64,000 nucleotides of DNA from 4572-13 sp964594065 (GTDB lineage Bacteria; Planctomycetota; Phycisphaerae; Sedimentisphaerales; Anaerohalosphaeraceae). The notes beneath the pieces were generated by a model. The model had not been told where the DNA came from. It searched no databases and saw only the letters and a program-made list of their open reading frames with translations. Each line of letters starts with the position of its first letter. Positions within the stretch are counted from its first letter, which is position 1. The stretch covers positions 26,918 through 90,917 of the forward strand of contig CAZQKX010000005.1 in the NCBI GenBank assembly GCA_964594065.1, written 5' to 3'. The position numbers and the translations under genes were made by a program. Below, piece by piece: positions 1-8,202 of this stretch.

Positions 1-1795
1 TGCATTGTCCGGCACTAACAATATTGTCTTCATTGGCAAAGGCCCTGATTCAGGTATCATGATGCTGGCAAGCGTCCGCCTCATCAACAATAACATGATT
101 CCGGATAACAGAGCCTCTGTCATTATCGATAATCACGGCGGGCCAACGGTCACAACTCGCGTCGGTGATCCATACTGGCAGGAAAGATATGAAATCGTCG
201 TCTTTAAGACGGGTCCGGCTGCAACCAGTGCCCGTCTGACCATCAGAAATGACGGCATATACGATGCCTACCTGGACAGGCTGGCAATCTATGAGATTGA
301 TGAATTCAATAACCAACTGCCAACCTACACTCAGGTATCCACTTCCTCCGGCAGCAGTGCCGCAAATGCTGTCGATGGCAATGTGTATACGGAAGCTGTT
401 ACCGACGACCAGCCAAACAGCTGGCTCCTGCTCGAACTGGACAGCCCGCTTGATATGCACCAGATCACTCTGACCGCCTCATCGCCGTCTCCAGGACACC
501 TGAGTAATTTCAAGGTTTCTGTCTGGGCTAACGACCCTCAATACGGCGGCAGCGCTCTCTGGCAGCGCAGCTATATTACCAGTGGCTCTATGGCCGCAGG
601 CGAGACCCTGTTTATCAAACCGACCGATATGTCTTCTGATGGCGTTACCCAGCTTAATGATTTAGTCGCCCGGTATGTCAAAGTCGAGTTGCTTGGCCAG
701 AACAACCTCGGCAACGGCATCCTTGAGATTGCCGAAATTGATGTTCAGGGCTACGATGAAATGGACATGACAATCACGGATGGTCTGACAAGCTCAACCG
801 GCAGTATGCATGAGGTTGCTTTTGTCCAGGTCGTCAACATTGGCCGGATAACCCTGTACAATGTCGATTCTGAAGACTATAAAGAACTAAGCAATTTCAC
901 CGTTTCAGTCTGGGATCGTGATCCGTCTCTTGGCGGAAGTATCATCTGGGAAAAAGACTACTTCCAGACCGGCTGTGTTGCACGGGGCGACCATTTCCAT
1001 ATTCCCGGCAGTGAGATCGGCAAAGATGGAACAACACGTCTTGGAAGCCTTATGGGGCGAATTATTCGCATCACCAATAACGAAACCAACAATGCCGGCA
1101 ACACGAACCTTACTCTCGACAGAGTTCGAATTTACAATGTTGCTGATGCTCGCCCGGAAGCGAACGTCGCCATGAGCGGGATTGCTTCCCAATCTTCTGA
1201 CCATTATGGAAATGAAGATGATGCAGACAAAGCTATCAATGGAGTGATCCTGCCTATCAGTGACTTTACCACAACCACAAACAGCCCTCAGCCGTGGTGG
1301 CAGGTTGACATTATGGACAATTATAAGATTAACCAGATCGTCCTGTTTAACCGTACTGACGCAGCAAGTCGTATTGGAAACTTCCGCGTTTCTGTCTGGG
1401 ATGGTGATCCGGAAAGCAGCGGTACAGAAGTGTGGGGCAAGGATTACTCTTACAGTGCCGGAGACCTGCCTGCCGGTGGATCACTTTCGATCAACGGCAA
1501 CGTAACCTCAGGCAGCATACGATTAGATGAACTTACAAATGCTCGTTTTGTACGCGTTCAATTGCATGGCTCAAACTTACTGTCACTTGTAGAAGTTCAG
1601 GTTTGGGTAGATATACCTGCCTCGCCTGATATGGACAGAAACGACAAGATCAATCTTGTCGATTTTGTCCGCTTCTCTCAATGCTGGCTCAACCATACCC
1701 GCGAAGAGGCGGACTTTACAAATGATGATCTTGTGAACTCTGATGACTTGGTTGAACTGACAGATCGCTGGCTTGAAGGTATGGTTGTTTATTAA
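1..1795 (+). CDS. Secreted discoidin (F5/8 type C) repeat protein with dockerin-like C-terminus, 5' partial
   Basis: The frame is open at the left edge, so the true start and any signal peptide lie outside the window; the first in-frame TTG at 5 is probably not the start. About 597 residues are visible. Three F5/8 type C-like beta-sandwich units can be traced at roughly residues 100-250, 255-380 (degenerate) and 385-540. They share the phrase V-S-V-W-x-x-D-P and an 'A.DG' start, typical of carbohydrate-binding discoidin modules. The last ~50 residues hold two EF-hand-like calcium loops (DMDRNDKINLVDF and DFTNDDLVNSDDL), the dockerin-like tail often seen on planctomycete secreted proteins. Likely an extracellular or surface glycan-binding protein; any catalytic domain would have to be in the missing N-terminus. 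The stop is 21 bp from the convergent symporter gene. Confidence 0.75.
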   Translation, partial: ALSGTNNIVFIGKGPDSGIMMLASVRLINNNMIPDNRASVIIDNHGGPTVTTRVGDPYWQERYEIVVFKTGPAATSARLTIRNDGIYDAYLDRLAIYEIDEFNNQLPTYTQVSTSSGSSAANAVDGNVYTEAVTDDQPNSWLLLELDSPLDMHQITLTASSPSPGHLSNFKVSVWANDPQYGGSALWQRSYITSGSMAAGETLFIKPTDMSSDGVTQLNDLVARYVKVELLGQNNLGNGILEIAEIDVQGYDEMDMTITDGLTSSTGSMHEVAFVQVVNIGRITLYNVDSEDYKELSNFTVSVWDRDPSLGGSIIWEKDYFQTGCVARGDHFHIPGSEIGKDGTTRLGSLMGRIIRITNNETNNAGNTNLTLDRVRIYNVADARPEANVAMSGIASQSSDHYGNEDDADKAINGVILPISDFTTTTNSPQPWWQVDIMDNYKINQIVLFNRTDAASRIGNFRVSVWDGDPESSGTEVWGKDYSYSAGDLPAGGSLSINGNVTSGSIRLDELTNARFVRVQLHGSNLLSLVEVQVWVDIPASPDMDRNDKINLVDFVRFSQCWLNHTREEADFTNDDLVNSDDLVELTDRWLEGMVVY

Positions 1796-1816
1796 TAGTA
1801 GCACTGAATATGGGGA

Positions 1817-3055
1817 TTAAGAAGCAGACTTAAGTAGTAATTTATCTTTTTTTCGTTTCAGCAGGCGGGCGACCATCATTGCCGCGACAGTATCGCCCGA
1901 TGCATTGATCATCGTCGCCGGCGGGTCGACCAGCGTTCCCAGCATAGCAATTACCGGCAGTGCTTCCGGCCCGAATCCATATAATGTCACGATCAGCATC
2001 TCACCCAGAAACCCACCGCCGGGAATACCGCTCATGACCACACCGCACAGCAGCGCGATTCCCACCGCCCCCGCCAGCGTACCGGCTCCCACAAACGGCT
2101 TGTCAAACAATGCAAACAACACCGCAATCTTCAAAATCGCCGCCAGGCATGATCCGTCCATGTGAATCGTCGCCCCCAACGGCAGCACGATCTCACGCAC
2201 ATCCTCCGGCACACCGATCCGCTCGGCCGCATCCATATTGGCCGGCAATGCCGCCAGACTGCTGCCGGTACCCCACGCCGTCAGAGCCGGGGGCAGAATA
2301 TTGGCCCAGAAACGCCTGACACCGGCCGACCGGGCAGCGATGAATGCGTAAAGCGTAAAACCGACAATGAAATAGCCCAGCGCCAGCGGATAATACAATC
2401 CCACTACACGCGCATACGTTCCAACTAATTCCGGCCCGAAGACACCCACAAGATAAGCAAAATAGGCACCCAGTCCAATCGGCGCATATAGCATGATCAG
2501 CTTAATCAACTGCCCCATCACTTGCGAACCAGAAACGAGAAACTGACGAAACGGTTTGCCTTTTTCACCCGCCGCCTGCGATGCAAGCCCGATCAATACC
2601 GAAAACACGATCAAGGCTAAAATATTCCGGCGGGTCAACAGCTTTGGGAAATCCTCCACCGAAACCGTATTGACGATTCGTTCGGTAAGATTGGCTGAAT
2701 CGCCTTGCTGGGGCTGTGCTAATTCGAGAGTCAGTCCCTGCGCCGGATCGAAAACCTTCACTGCAACGACCATCAATAAAGATGAAATGATGCCCGTAAT
2801 AATAAAGATCACCAGCATCCATCCGGTAATACGCCCAAGACGTTTTAGGTTTGAGTGGGCCGCCACCGCTGAAGAAAGTGAAAAAAACACCAGCGGCACC
2901 ACCGCGGTAAACAGCAGATTCAGAAGCAAATCGCCAAATGGTTTGAGTTTTTCAGCCTCAGGACCAATCTTATACCCCAGCAACGCCCCCAGACACACCG
3001 ATGCAATCAAAATCAATGTAAACCGCCATTGCTTAAAAAACGCCGTTATGCTCAT
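1817..3055 (-). CDS. Dicarboxylate/amino-acid:cation symporter (DAACS family)
   Basis: 412 residues with about eight hydrophobic segments. The C-terminal half has the DAACS hallmarks: a serine-rich re-entrant loop (GTGSSLAALP), a PLGATIHMDGS motif like the PLGATINMDG of GltP/GltPh, and the late motif MLGTLVDPPATMINASGDTVAAMM, in which the Asn and Asp that bind substrate and sodium in this family can be seen. It probably imports C4-dicarboxylates or acidic amino acids with Na+ or H+ across the inner membrane. The ATG at 3055 is preferred over an upstream ATG because an AAGGAG sits about 7 bases before it and because it overlaps the stop of the DUF362 gene as ATGA, implying translational coupling. 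The exact substrate cannot be told from sequence. Confidence 0.88.
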   Translation of the reverse strand: MSITAFFKQWRFTLILIASVCLGALLGYKIGPEAEKLKPFGDLLLNLLFTAVVPLVFFSLSSAVAAHSNLKRLGRITGWMLVIFIITGIISSLLMVVAVKVFDPAQGLTLELAQPQQGDSANLTERIVNTVSVEDFPKLLTRRNILALIVFSVLIGLASQAAGEKGKPFRQFLVSGSQVMGQLIKLIMLYAPIGLGAYFAYLVGVFGPELVGTYARVVGLYYPLALGYFIVGFTLYAFIAARSAGVRRFWANILPPALTAWGTGSSLAALPANMDAAERIGVPEDVREIVLPLGATIHMDGSCLAAILKIAVLFALFDKPFVGAGTLAGAVGIALLCGVVMSGIPGGGFLGEMLIVTLYGFGPEALPVIAMLGTLVDPPATMINASGDTVAAMMVARLLKRKKDKLLLKSAS

Positions 3056-4038
3056 ACTCGGCTCCTTCGAGAACGAAACAAACCCTTCAACAGAATAACA
3101 CATTGCTTGATGATGCTCTTGCAGATGCGGGGGAAGGTAAATTGCAGCGGGGTTAATTGCGCGGCTTTAAAATCCGGACACGCCGGTTTGTCAAACCCAT
3201 TGCCCACTATCTCAACAGGAACATCCGGCCTAATCCCAACTCCCATTTTCTTCGCCGTCGTCAATAGGGGCAAATCGGCCGGATTAAATCCTACCAGATC
3301 GCAGCAGGCCCGCTCACACGCCGCCGGGTCTACTCCGGCAATGAGATAGCCAAGCTGTTTCGACTGACCACTGATCGGCCCCTGTCCTTCCATCGCAACA
3401 ATGCCGTCGATGATATTCAGCACGGGGTTTAGTTTTTGATAAATCCCCACGATCATCCGGCAAAACGGTTCATATTCTTTGCCGCGGGCGAAATGCCAGT
3501 ATGCCTTTTCCTTGCCACCCAATCCGCACACACAGCCGTACATATTCTTGAACGCAAATGTCGCAGTCAACTGCTGATGGGCTTTGAGCTTCGGCAGGTT
3601 AATGATCGCATCCACTTCCAATGCCGCCCGGCTGATACCGACGGGGGTGTTTTCGATCGTCATGCGCTTCGGTTGATTGAGATCAACGATTTCCGCGCCG
3701 AGCGATTCCAAACGCTCAAGAATCCCCAAAGCCCTCAGGCATCCCCGTGTATTGCTCCAGGCAGGTGAATCGCCAACGACAGGGACCGCCCCGGCATCTT
3801 TCACGATCGCCGCAACCGCATAGATAACCTCAGGATGTGTTTGAGCGGGAACATCGGGACCTTTGGGAACGATCAGGTTCGGCTTGATCAAAATCCGCCG
3901 GTCCGGCTGAATGAAATGCTCGACGCCGCCCAGCAGGCGAAATTGTTCCTCAATCGCCAACCGTACTGCCTGGGCATCGTATGTTTGGCAGGCTTTAACG
4001 GCAACCATTGCTGTGATATCGGAGTCAGTGGCCATCAT
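3052..4038 (-). CDS. DUF362 domain protein
   Basis: About 328 residues. The body matches the DUF362 family: an N-terminal 'ILIKPNLI' strand, 'THPEVIYAVAAIVKDAGA', 'VGDSPAW', 'IINLPKLKAHQQLTATFAFKNMYGCV' and 'GQSKQLGYLIAGVDPAACERACCDLVGFN'. Members are often found with ferredoxin-like domains, but no CxxCxxC ferredoxin module is present here; several scattered cysteines remain. No reaction is established for this branch. Three ATGs compete (4053, 4038, 4035). A GGTGGA just upstream favours 4038 or 4035, and all of them overlap the end of the upstream lipoprotein gene. It sits between that lipoprotein and a symporter in a coupled three-gene set, which suggests a shared envelope or transport job, but this is only inference. 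Confidence 0.8.
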   Translation of the reverse strand: MMATDSDITAMVAVKACQTYDAQAVRLAIEEQFRLLGGVEHFIQPDRRILIKPNLIVPKGPDVPAQTHPEVIYAVAAIVKDAGAVPVVGDSPAWSNTRGCLRALGILERLESLGAEIVDLNQPKRMTIENTPVGISRAALEVDAIINLPKLKAHQQLTATFAFKNMYGCVCGLGGKEKAYWHFARGKEYEPFCRMIVGIYQKLNPVLNIIDGIVAMEGQGPISGQSKQLGYLIAGVDPAACERACCDLVGFNPADLPLLTTAKKMGVGIRPDVPVEIVGNGFDKPACPDFKAAQLTPLQFTFPRICKSIIKQCVILLKGLFRSRRSRV

Positions 4039-4834
4039 TTTCCACCGATTCACAAATGATCACAAAAAAACGCACCTTGTTATGCTCTGTCACCTCAAAC
4101 AAAAGCCTGTTGAGCGTGTCCTGTTCCCCGATCAATTGGATCGGTCCCAGCAAACAGAACTGCCCGGCCTCCAATGGAACACTGAGATGGCCGATATCAA
4201 AAAAGTGAAATACAAACGGTTCCTTTCCCTGCAATAAACGCAGATTGCTGCCTCTCGGATCCCAAAATGCAGGATCCAGCTTAACATGGGCAAGTCCTCT
4301 GGCAGAGGAATCTTTTTGTGCTGAAATGACCCATCCCACTTTGCCCGGATTGAGCGTTGTGCCGCCTAAACCGGCCGTTGATGTCGAATAAATAACCGAT
4401 GTGGGCTCGGTGACATCCAGGGCATAAAGAATCTCATACACATCCTCCGGAAAACTCATGTTGTACCGACCGAGTCGAACAGCACCGATAGCCGAAAGTT
4501 TCTGAGCAACCTGAGATCCTTTCCGGTGATTCCCAAAACCAATTGCAAAGCCGTTGGTTTCAAATGCCTGTTGGTCACCAAATCGTATGTTCTTTGTGGA
4601 CAGTATCTCGAAAACTTCTCCCAATGCATCGAGCGATTTCATATCGATGCCATACATCAAAATGGAAAAACGTAACATGGATTCGGTTTGAGTGTGTTGT
4701 TCTGCCTGCAAGTCTGAAAGTTTAATGCCCCCGATGTCAGATTGCCGTTTTTGTTCTATCAACCGGGGGTCCTCACAGCCGAGGCCTACAATAAAACCCA
4801 TTACAAGCAATCCGATAATAAAACGTCCGTTCAT
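4025..4834 (-). CDS. Putative lipoprotein of unknown function
   Basis: 269 residues from the ATG at 4834; the longer frame would need a TTG and places the hydrophobic stretch too far in. The N-terminus is a lipoprotein-like signal (MNGRFIIGLLVMGFIVGLGC, Cys20), although the residue at -3 is Gly rather than the usual Leu/Val. The mature part is soluble, with no motif I recognise. It has 'FSILMYGIDMKSLDALGEVFEIL' near its start and 'NPGKVGWVISAQKDSSARGLAH' in the middle. No good ribosome-binding site is visible. It is first in a three-gene operon with a DUF362 gene (overlapping) and a DAACS symporter. Function unknown. Confidence 0.65.
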   Translation of the reverse strand: MNGRFIIGLLVMGFIVGLGCEDPRLIEQKRQSDIGGIKLSDLQAEQHTQTESMLRFSILMYGIDMKSLDALGEVFEILSTKNIRFGDQQAFETNGFAIGFGNHRKGSQVAQKLSAIGAVRLGRYNMSFPEDVYEILYALDVTEPTSVIYSTSTAGLGGTTLNPGKVGWVISAQKDSSARGLAHVKLDPAFWDPRGSNLRLLQGKEPFVFHFFDIGHLSVPLEAGQFCLLGPIQLIGEQDTLNRLLFEVTEHNKVRFFVIICESVENDGH

Positions 4835-4897
4835 GAAAACAAATTGTACAGGCCAGCTGAGATTTGTCAATGTTTAGGTGTTTGGTGGAGAACTAAC

Positions 4898-5245
4898 TTA
4901 GAGACGCAATTTAGGGGAATCACAAAATTCCATCGCAACACACTTGGCAGCGAATGATTGGCCCGATTCTTTGTCTTTATCCTCCATCTCCATTCTGACC
5001 ACCCGGGCGTAATTTGAAAAGCTGCCGCCAAATTCCAGCATCCCCCCTGTCGGAGGCACTGACATTTCGACGCTTAGCAATTCTCCATCTTGAAGTCCGT
5101 CATTCTTCATTTCAACAAGCATACCACCGGGACTGACATTGATCGTCCTGCCGGTAAATAGTTTTCCACCGAATTGGCCAACGCGCTGGCAGAAAATCGA
5201 GAGTTTCAGCGGAATCCGCTTATGTCCCCTTCTGTCCTCATCCAT
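4898..5245 (-). CDS. PilZ domain protein (c-di-GMP binding)
   Basis: 115 residues forming a single PilZ domain. The two c-di-GMP-contacting motifs are present: RxxxR (R6 to R10 in RRGHKR) and an Asn/Asp-x-Ser-x-x-Gly element (NVSPGG, residues 36-41). There is no attached output domain, so it probably acts as a stand-alone adaptor that changes partners when c-di-GMP binds. The start is fixed by an excellent AAGGAGG 8 bases upstream of ATG 5245; extension to 5305 is unlikely. It is transcribed alone, divergently from the histidine kinase gene, and its target is not evident. Confidence 0.85.
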   Translation of the reverse strand: MDEDRRGHKRIPLKLSIFCQRVGQFGGKLFTGRTINVSPGGMLVEMKNDGLQDGELLSVEMSVPPTGGMLEFGGSFSNYARVVRMEMEDKDKESGQSFAAKCVAMEFCDSPKLRL

Positions 5246-5650
5246 CCTATGGACCTCCTTGCTTAAACTATCACACAATCCTAATGTACTATGTGCAAAA
5301 AACATTCCATTGCCCTTGGTCAGAACTAATTACTTTATCACAGCCATCATAACATACTCAAAAAAAAGACACTTAAAATCAGTAAATATAATCTTTACTA
5401 ATTATCTAAACCGTCGGCATTTGGAGGTATTGTTGATAAAAATAAACGGCTTTTTAGTATGGTCCGAAAATCATGCCTTTTTTACACCTTTAATTGGTGA
5501 AAACAAGGATTTCGATCGGTAAATTGAGGGTGCCTGATGACTTTTTTACCTTTGAAATGTTTCCGGATGACATCGCAATGTTTCATTTTATCAACACTTC
5601 ATTGACAGATTATACTTAATATGCTCTAATGTTTACATAAATAAACATTG
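5246..5650. other. Divergent intergenic region
   Basis: About 400 AT-rich bases between the divergent PilZ and histidine kinase genes. A short frame on + (5139-5522) has no recognisable protein features and overlaps the PilZ gene antisense. The only signal I can support is the promoter at 5602-5630; the remainder shows no repeat, hairpin or RNA gene that I can recognise. Confidence 0.5.
5602..5630 (+). promoter_or_regulatory. Sigma-70-type promoter for the kinase/NtrC pair
   Basis: TTGACA (5602-5607), a 17-base spacer and TCTAAT (5625-5630) match the housekeeping consensus in 11 of 12 positions. The predicted start near 5637 leaves a leader of only about 14 bases before the kinase ATG at 5651. 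No second promoter is obvious between the two genes, so they should be co-transcribed. Confidence 0.6.
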
Positions 5651-6763
5651 ATGTCCCAGGTAAGAAGTTATTCAGATATGAACAGCCAGCAAAAGCTTCA
5701 TTTAGACACCTTAGCCTATTCAATCGCCAAGTCTCTACAGATTGGAATCATTTCGTTCGACCGCAGTTTGACGATCATTGATCGCACCCCACTTGCCGAG
5801 AAGATACTTGACCTAAAAACAACTATAAACCAAACATTATCCATCGGAACCGATTCGAATATCTGGGGAAACTGGAAACAATTACTTGACGATGCCCTTG
5901 AATCGGACAACGAAGCCAATTTTGGTGTCGTTAAATATACCAAGGCCGATACGATCCGCATGCTTCATATTCACTGTATCTCAACGAAAGACTTTCAAAC
6001 AAATCAGGTTCTCGGCGGGATTGCCTTTATCATGGATGTCACCGAGAAACTTCAAACAGAACATGAAATGGCTCAGGCTGAACGTTTGATGGCAATTGGT
6101 AAAGTCGCCGGTAAAGTCGCTCATGAATTAAATAATCCCCTGGATGGTATTCTCCGGTATGTTAATCTGAGCCTTCGCATTCTTGAAGAGAATCGACCCG
6201 ATAAAGCCAAAGAATACCTGCTGCATTGCCGCAATGGACTGCAGCGAATGGCCCAGATCATTACGGAAATGCTCGAGTTTTCACGCAGTACGAATTTGGC
6301 CTTTGAAACCAATCCGATCGATAAATTACTCGATGACGCGGTTCGGGCAATGGAGTCATCACTGCGGACGATTGATGTTAAATTTATCCGCAGTTACACA
6401 GGTCCCGTCCCTCACATGAAAAGCGATTCGCTTTTTCAAGTCTTTTGCAACCTGATCAAAAATGCCTGCGATGCTATGGACGGTCAGGGGCAATTAACGA
6501 TCACCATTCAACAAATGGAACATCACTGGCAAATTGAATTCCTAGACACAGGACATGGTTTTGATCCGGCCAATGTCAATGACTTGTTTAAACCATTTTA
6601 TACTACCAAGCCCAAAGGCCGGGGAACCGGACTGGGCCTGGGGATCTGTAAAGATATTCTCGATAAACTGCATGGCACCATTGTCGCCAAAAACCAGCCG
6701 CAAGGCGGAGCGTCGTTTATTGTCCAGCTGCCCTCTAATCCCACTCATACAAGCCGGAGTTGA
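5651..6763 (+). CDS. Cytoplasmic PAS-domain sensor histidine kinase (NtrB-like)
   Basis: 370 residues without a transmembrane segment. Residues ~25-135 look like a PAS sensor ('IGIISFDRSLTIIDRTPLAEKIL' through 'GGIAFIMDVTEKLQ'). The dimerisation/phosphoacceptor helix follows with the H-box HELNNPL (His158). The ATPase domain shows the N box NLIKNACDAM, the G1 box DTGHGFDP, an F box (FKPFYTTKPKGRGTG) and the G2 box GTGLGLGI. It would autophosphorylate and pass phosphate to the sigma-54 activator encoded 4 bases downstream. ATG 5651 is chosen; a TTG one codon earlier is also open. There is no clear Shine-Dalgarno, in keeping with a very short leader. The signal sensed is unknown. Confidence 0.9.
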   Translation: MSQVRSYSDMNSQQKLHLDTLAYSIAKSLQIGIISFDRSLTIIDRTPLAEKILDLKTTINQTLSIGTDSNIWGNWKQLLDDALESDNEANFGVVKYTKADTIRMLHIHCISTKDFQTNQVLGGIAFIMDVTEKLQTEHEMAQAERLMAIGKVAGKVAHELNNPLDGILRYVNLSLRILEENRPDKAKEYLLHCRNGLQRMAQIITEMLEFSRSTNLAFETNPIDKLLDDAVRAMESSLRTIDVKFIRSYTGPVPHMKSDSLFQVFCNLIKNACDAMDGQGQLTITIQQMEHHWQIEFLDTGHGFDPANVNDLFKPFYTTKPKGRGTGLGLGICKDILDKLHGTIVAKNQPQGGASFIVQLPSNPTHTSRS

Positions 6764-6767
6764 GAAC

Positions 6768-8153
6768 ATGATAAAACCAAAAATCTTAATTGTTGACGAT
6801 GATACGATTATCCTTGATTCGCTCTGTGAATTTCTGAATATGGAGGGCTATCAGTGTGATGGTGCAACAGCCGTTACCCAGGCAAAAGAGAAATTATCCC
6901 GTCAAAATTATGCCTTGGTGATTACCGACGTCAATATGCCGGATGGAGACGGCTTTGAAATACTCAATCTTGTCACAGCAGAATATCCGCGTACTGTTGT
7001 GATCATGATCACCGGCTACGGTACGATCGAAAGCGCCGTCGAAGCCATCAAAAAAGGAGCTTATGATTACCTGACCAAGCCGATCATCGATGATGATCTG
7101 CTGCTGGCAGTGGAACGGGCCATTCGCCAACAGTCCCTGATGAGCGAAAACCAGCAACTCCGGCAGCAGATTGAAAACAAGTATAGCCTGAACAGGGTTA
7201 TCAGTCAGGATTATAAAATGTCCCATGTTTTCGAACTCATTCAGGCTGTCGCCGACAGCAACACAACGATCCTGATGACCGGTCCTTCCGGTACCGGCAA
7301 AAGCCTTCTCGCCCGGGCGGTTCATTATGAATCTTCACGCCGGAACGAACCGTTCGTCGAGGTCAGTTGCGGCGCGCTGCCGGAAACACTGCTCGAAAGC
7401 GAGCTTTTCGGTCATGTTAAAGGCGCCTTCACCGGAGCTGTCAGCGATAAGGAGGGAAAGTTTCTGGCCGCTAACAAAGGAACAGTCTTTTTAGATGAGA
7501 TCTCGACCGCAACACCCGCAATGCAGATTAAGTTGCTGCGGATTCTCCAAACTCGCGAATTTGAGCCGGTCGGGAGCAATCAAACTTATACCATCGATAC
7601 GCGAGTGATCCTTGCGACCAACCGTGACCTGACAGAAGAAGTCCGGCTGGGACGGTTTCGCGAAGACCTGTATTATCGTATCAATGTGGTCAATGTGGAG
7701 CTGCCGCCGCTGGCCGAAAGGCTTGCGGATGTGCCGCTGCTGGCCAACTATTTCATGAAAAATTTTTGTGTCATGCACAACCGCATCAAGTCCGGCCTGA
7801 CCGAAGAGGCTCTGCAATATTTGCAAAGCTATCCCTGGCCCGGCAATGTCCGCGAACTGGAAAACGTGATCGAACGCGGCGTGCTGCTGAGCAAAGGCCC
7901 GCTGATCGATGTCAATGACCTGCCGGCGGGTATCCTGCAGCATTGTCAAAATGCCGTCAATATGAACTTTGAAAGAAAAACACTCAAGCAGGCCCTGGAA
8001 GGTCCGGAACGAGCCATCATTAAAACTGCGCTGGAAGCGAACAACTGGTCACGTCAGGAGACAGCCAAAGCTCTTGATATTAACCGAACCACACTGTACA
8101 AAAAAATGAAACACTACGGCCTGGAAAACGAAGCCGCGGGACTGGGGCTTTAA
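6768..8153 (+). CDS. NtrC-family sigma-54-dependent response regulator
   Basis: 461 residues in three classic domains. The receiver domain (1-120) has the acidic pocket DDD at 10-12, phosphoacceptor Asp54 and Lys104. The AAA+ sigma-54 activator domain (~145-385) has Walker A GPSGTGKS at 172-179, the sigma-54 contact loop GAFTGA at 219-224 and Walker B VFLDE near 240-244. A Fis-type helix-turn-helix occupies ~420-455 (WSRQETAKALDINRTTLYKK). It should drive open-complex formation at sigma-54 promoters when phosphorylated by the adjacent kinase. The start is ATG 6768 with GGAG 8 bases before it; a longer frame would run far into the kinase gene. Target genes are not apparent in this window. Confidence 0.93.
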   Translation: MIKPKILIVDDDTIILDSLCEFLNMEGYQCDGATAVTQAKEKLSRQNYALVITDVNMPDGDGFEILNLVTAEYPRTVVIMITGYGTIESAVEAIKKGAYDYLTKPIIDDDLLLAVERAIRQQSLMSENQQLRQQIENKYSLNRVISQDYKMSHVFELIQAVADSNTTILMTGPSGTGKSLLARAVHYESSRRNEPFVEVSCGALPETLLESELFGHVKGAFTGAVSDKEGKFLAANKGTVFLDEISTATPAMQIKLLRILQTREFEPVGSNQTYTIDTRVILATNRDLTEEVRLGRFREDLYYRINVVNVELPPLAERLADVPLLANYFMKNFCVMHNRIKSGLTEEALQYLQSYPWPGNVRELENVIERGVLLSKGPLIDVNDLPAGILQHCQNAVNMNFERKTLKQALEGPERAIIKTALEANNWSRQETAKALDINRTTLYKKMKHYGLENEAAGLGL

Positions 8154-8202
8154 AACGCATATTGATCGATTTTAAATTCCCAGTCAATTCCGTAACATTT
8201 AT

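Noticed and set aside
2556..3098. 180-codon plus-strand frame opposite the symporter
   Set aside because: It is the antisense shadow of a clear DAACS transporter and has no motif of its own.
5139..5522. 127-codon plus-strand frame between the PilZ and kinase genes
   Set aside because: Mostly antisense to PilZ and AT-rich intergenic DNA, no family features and no ribosome-binding site.
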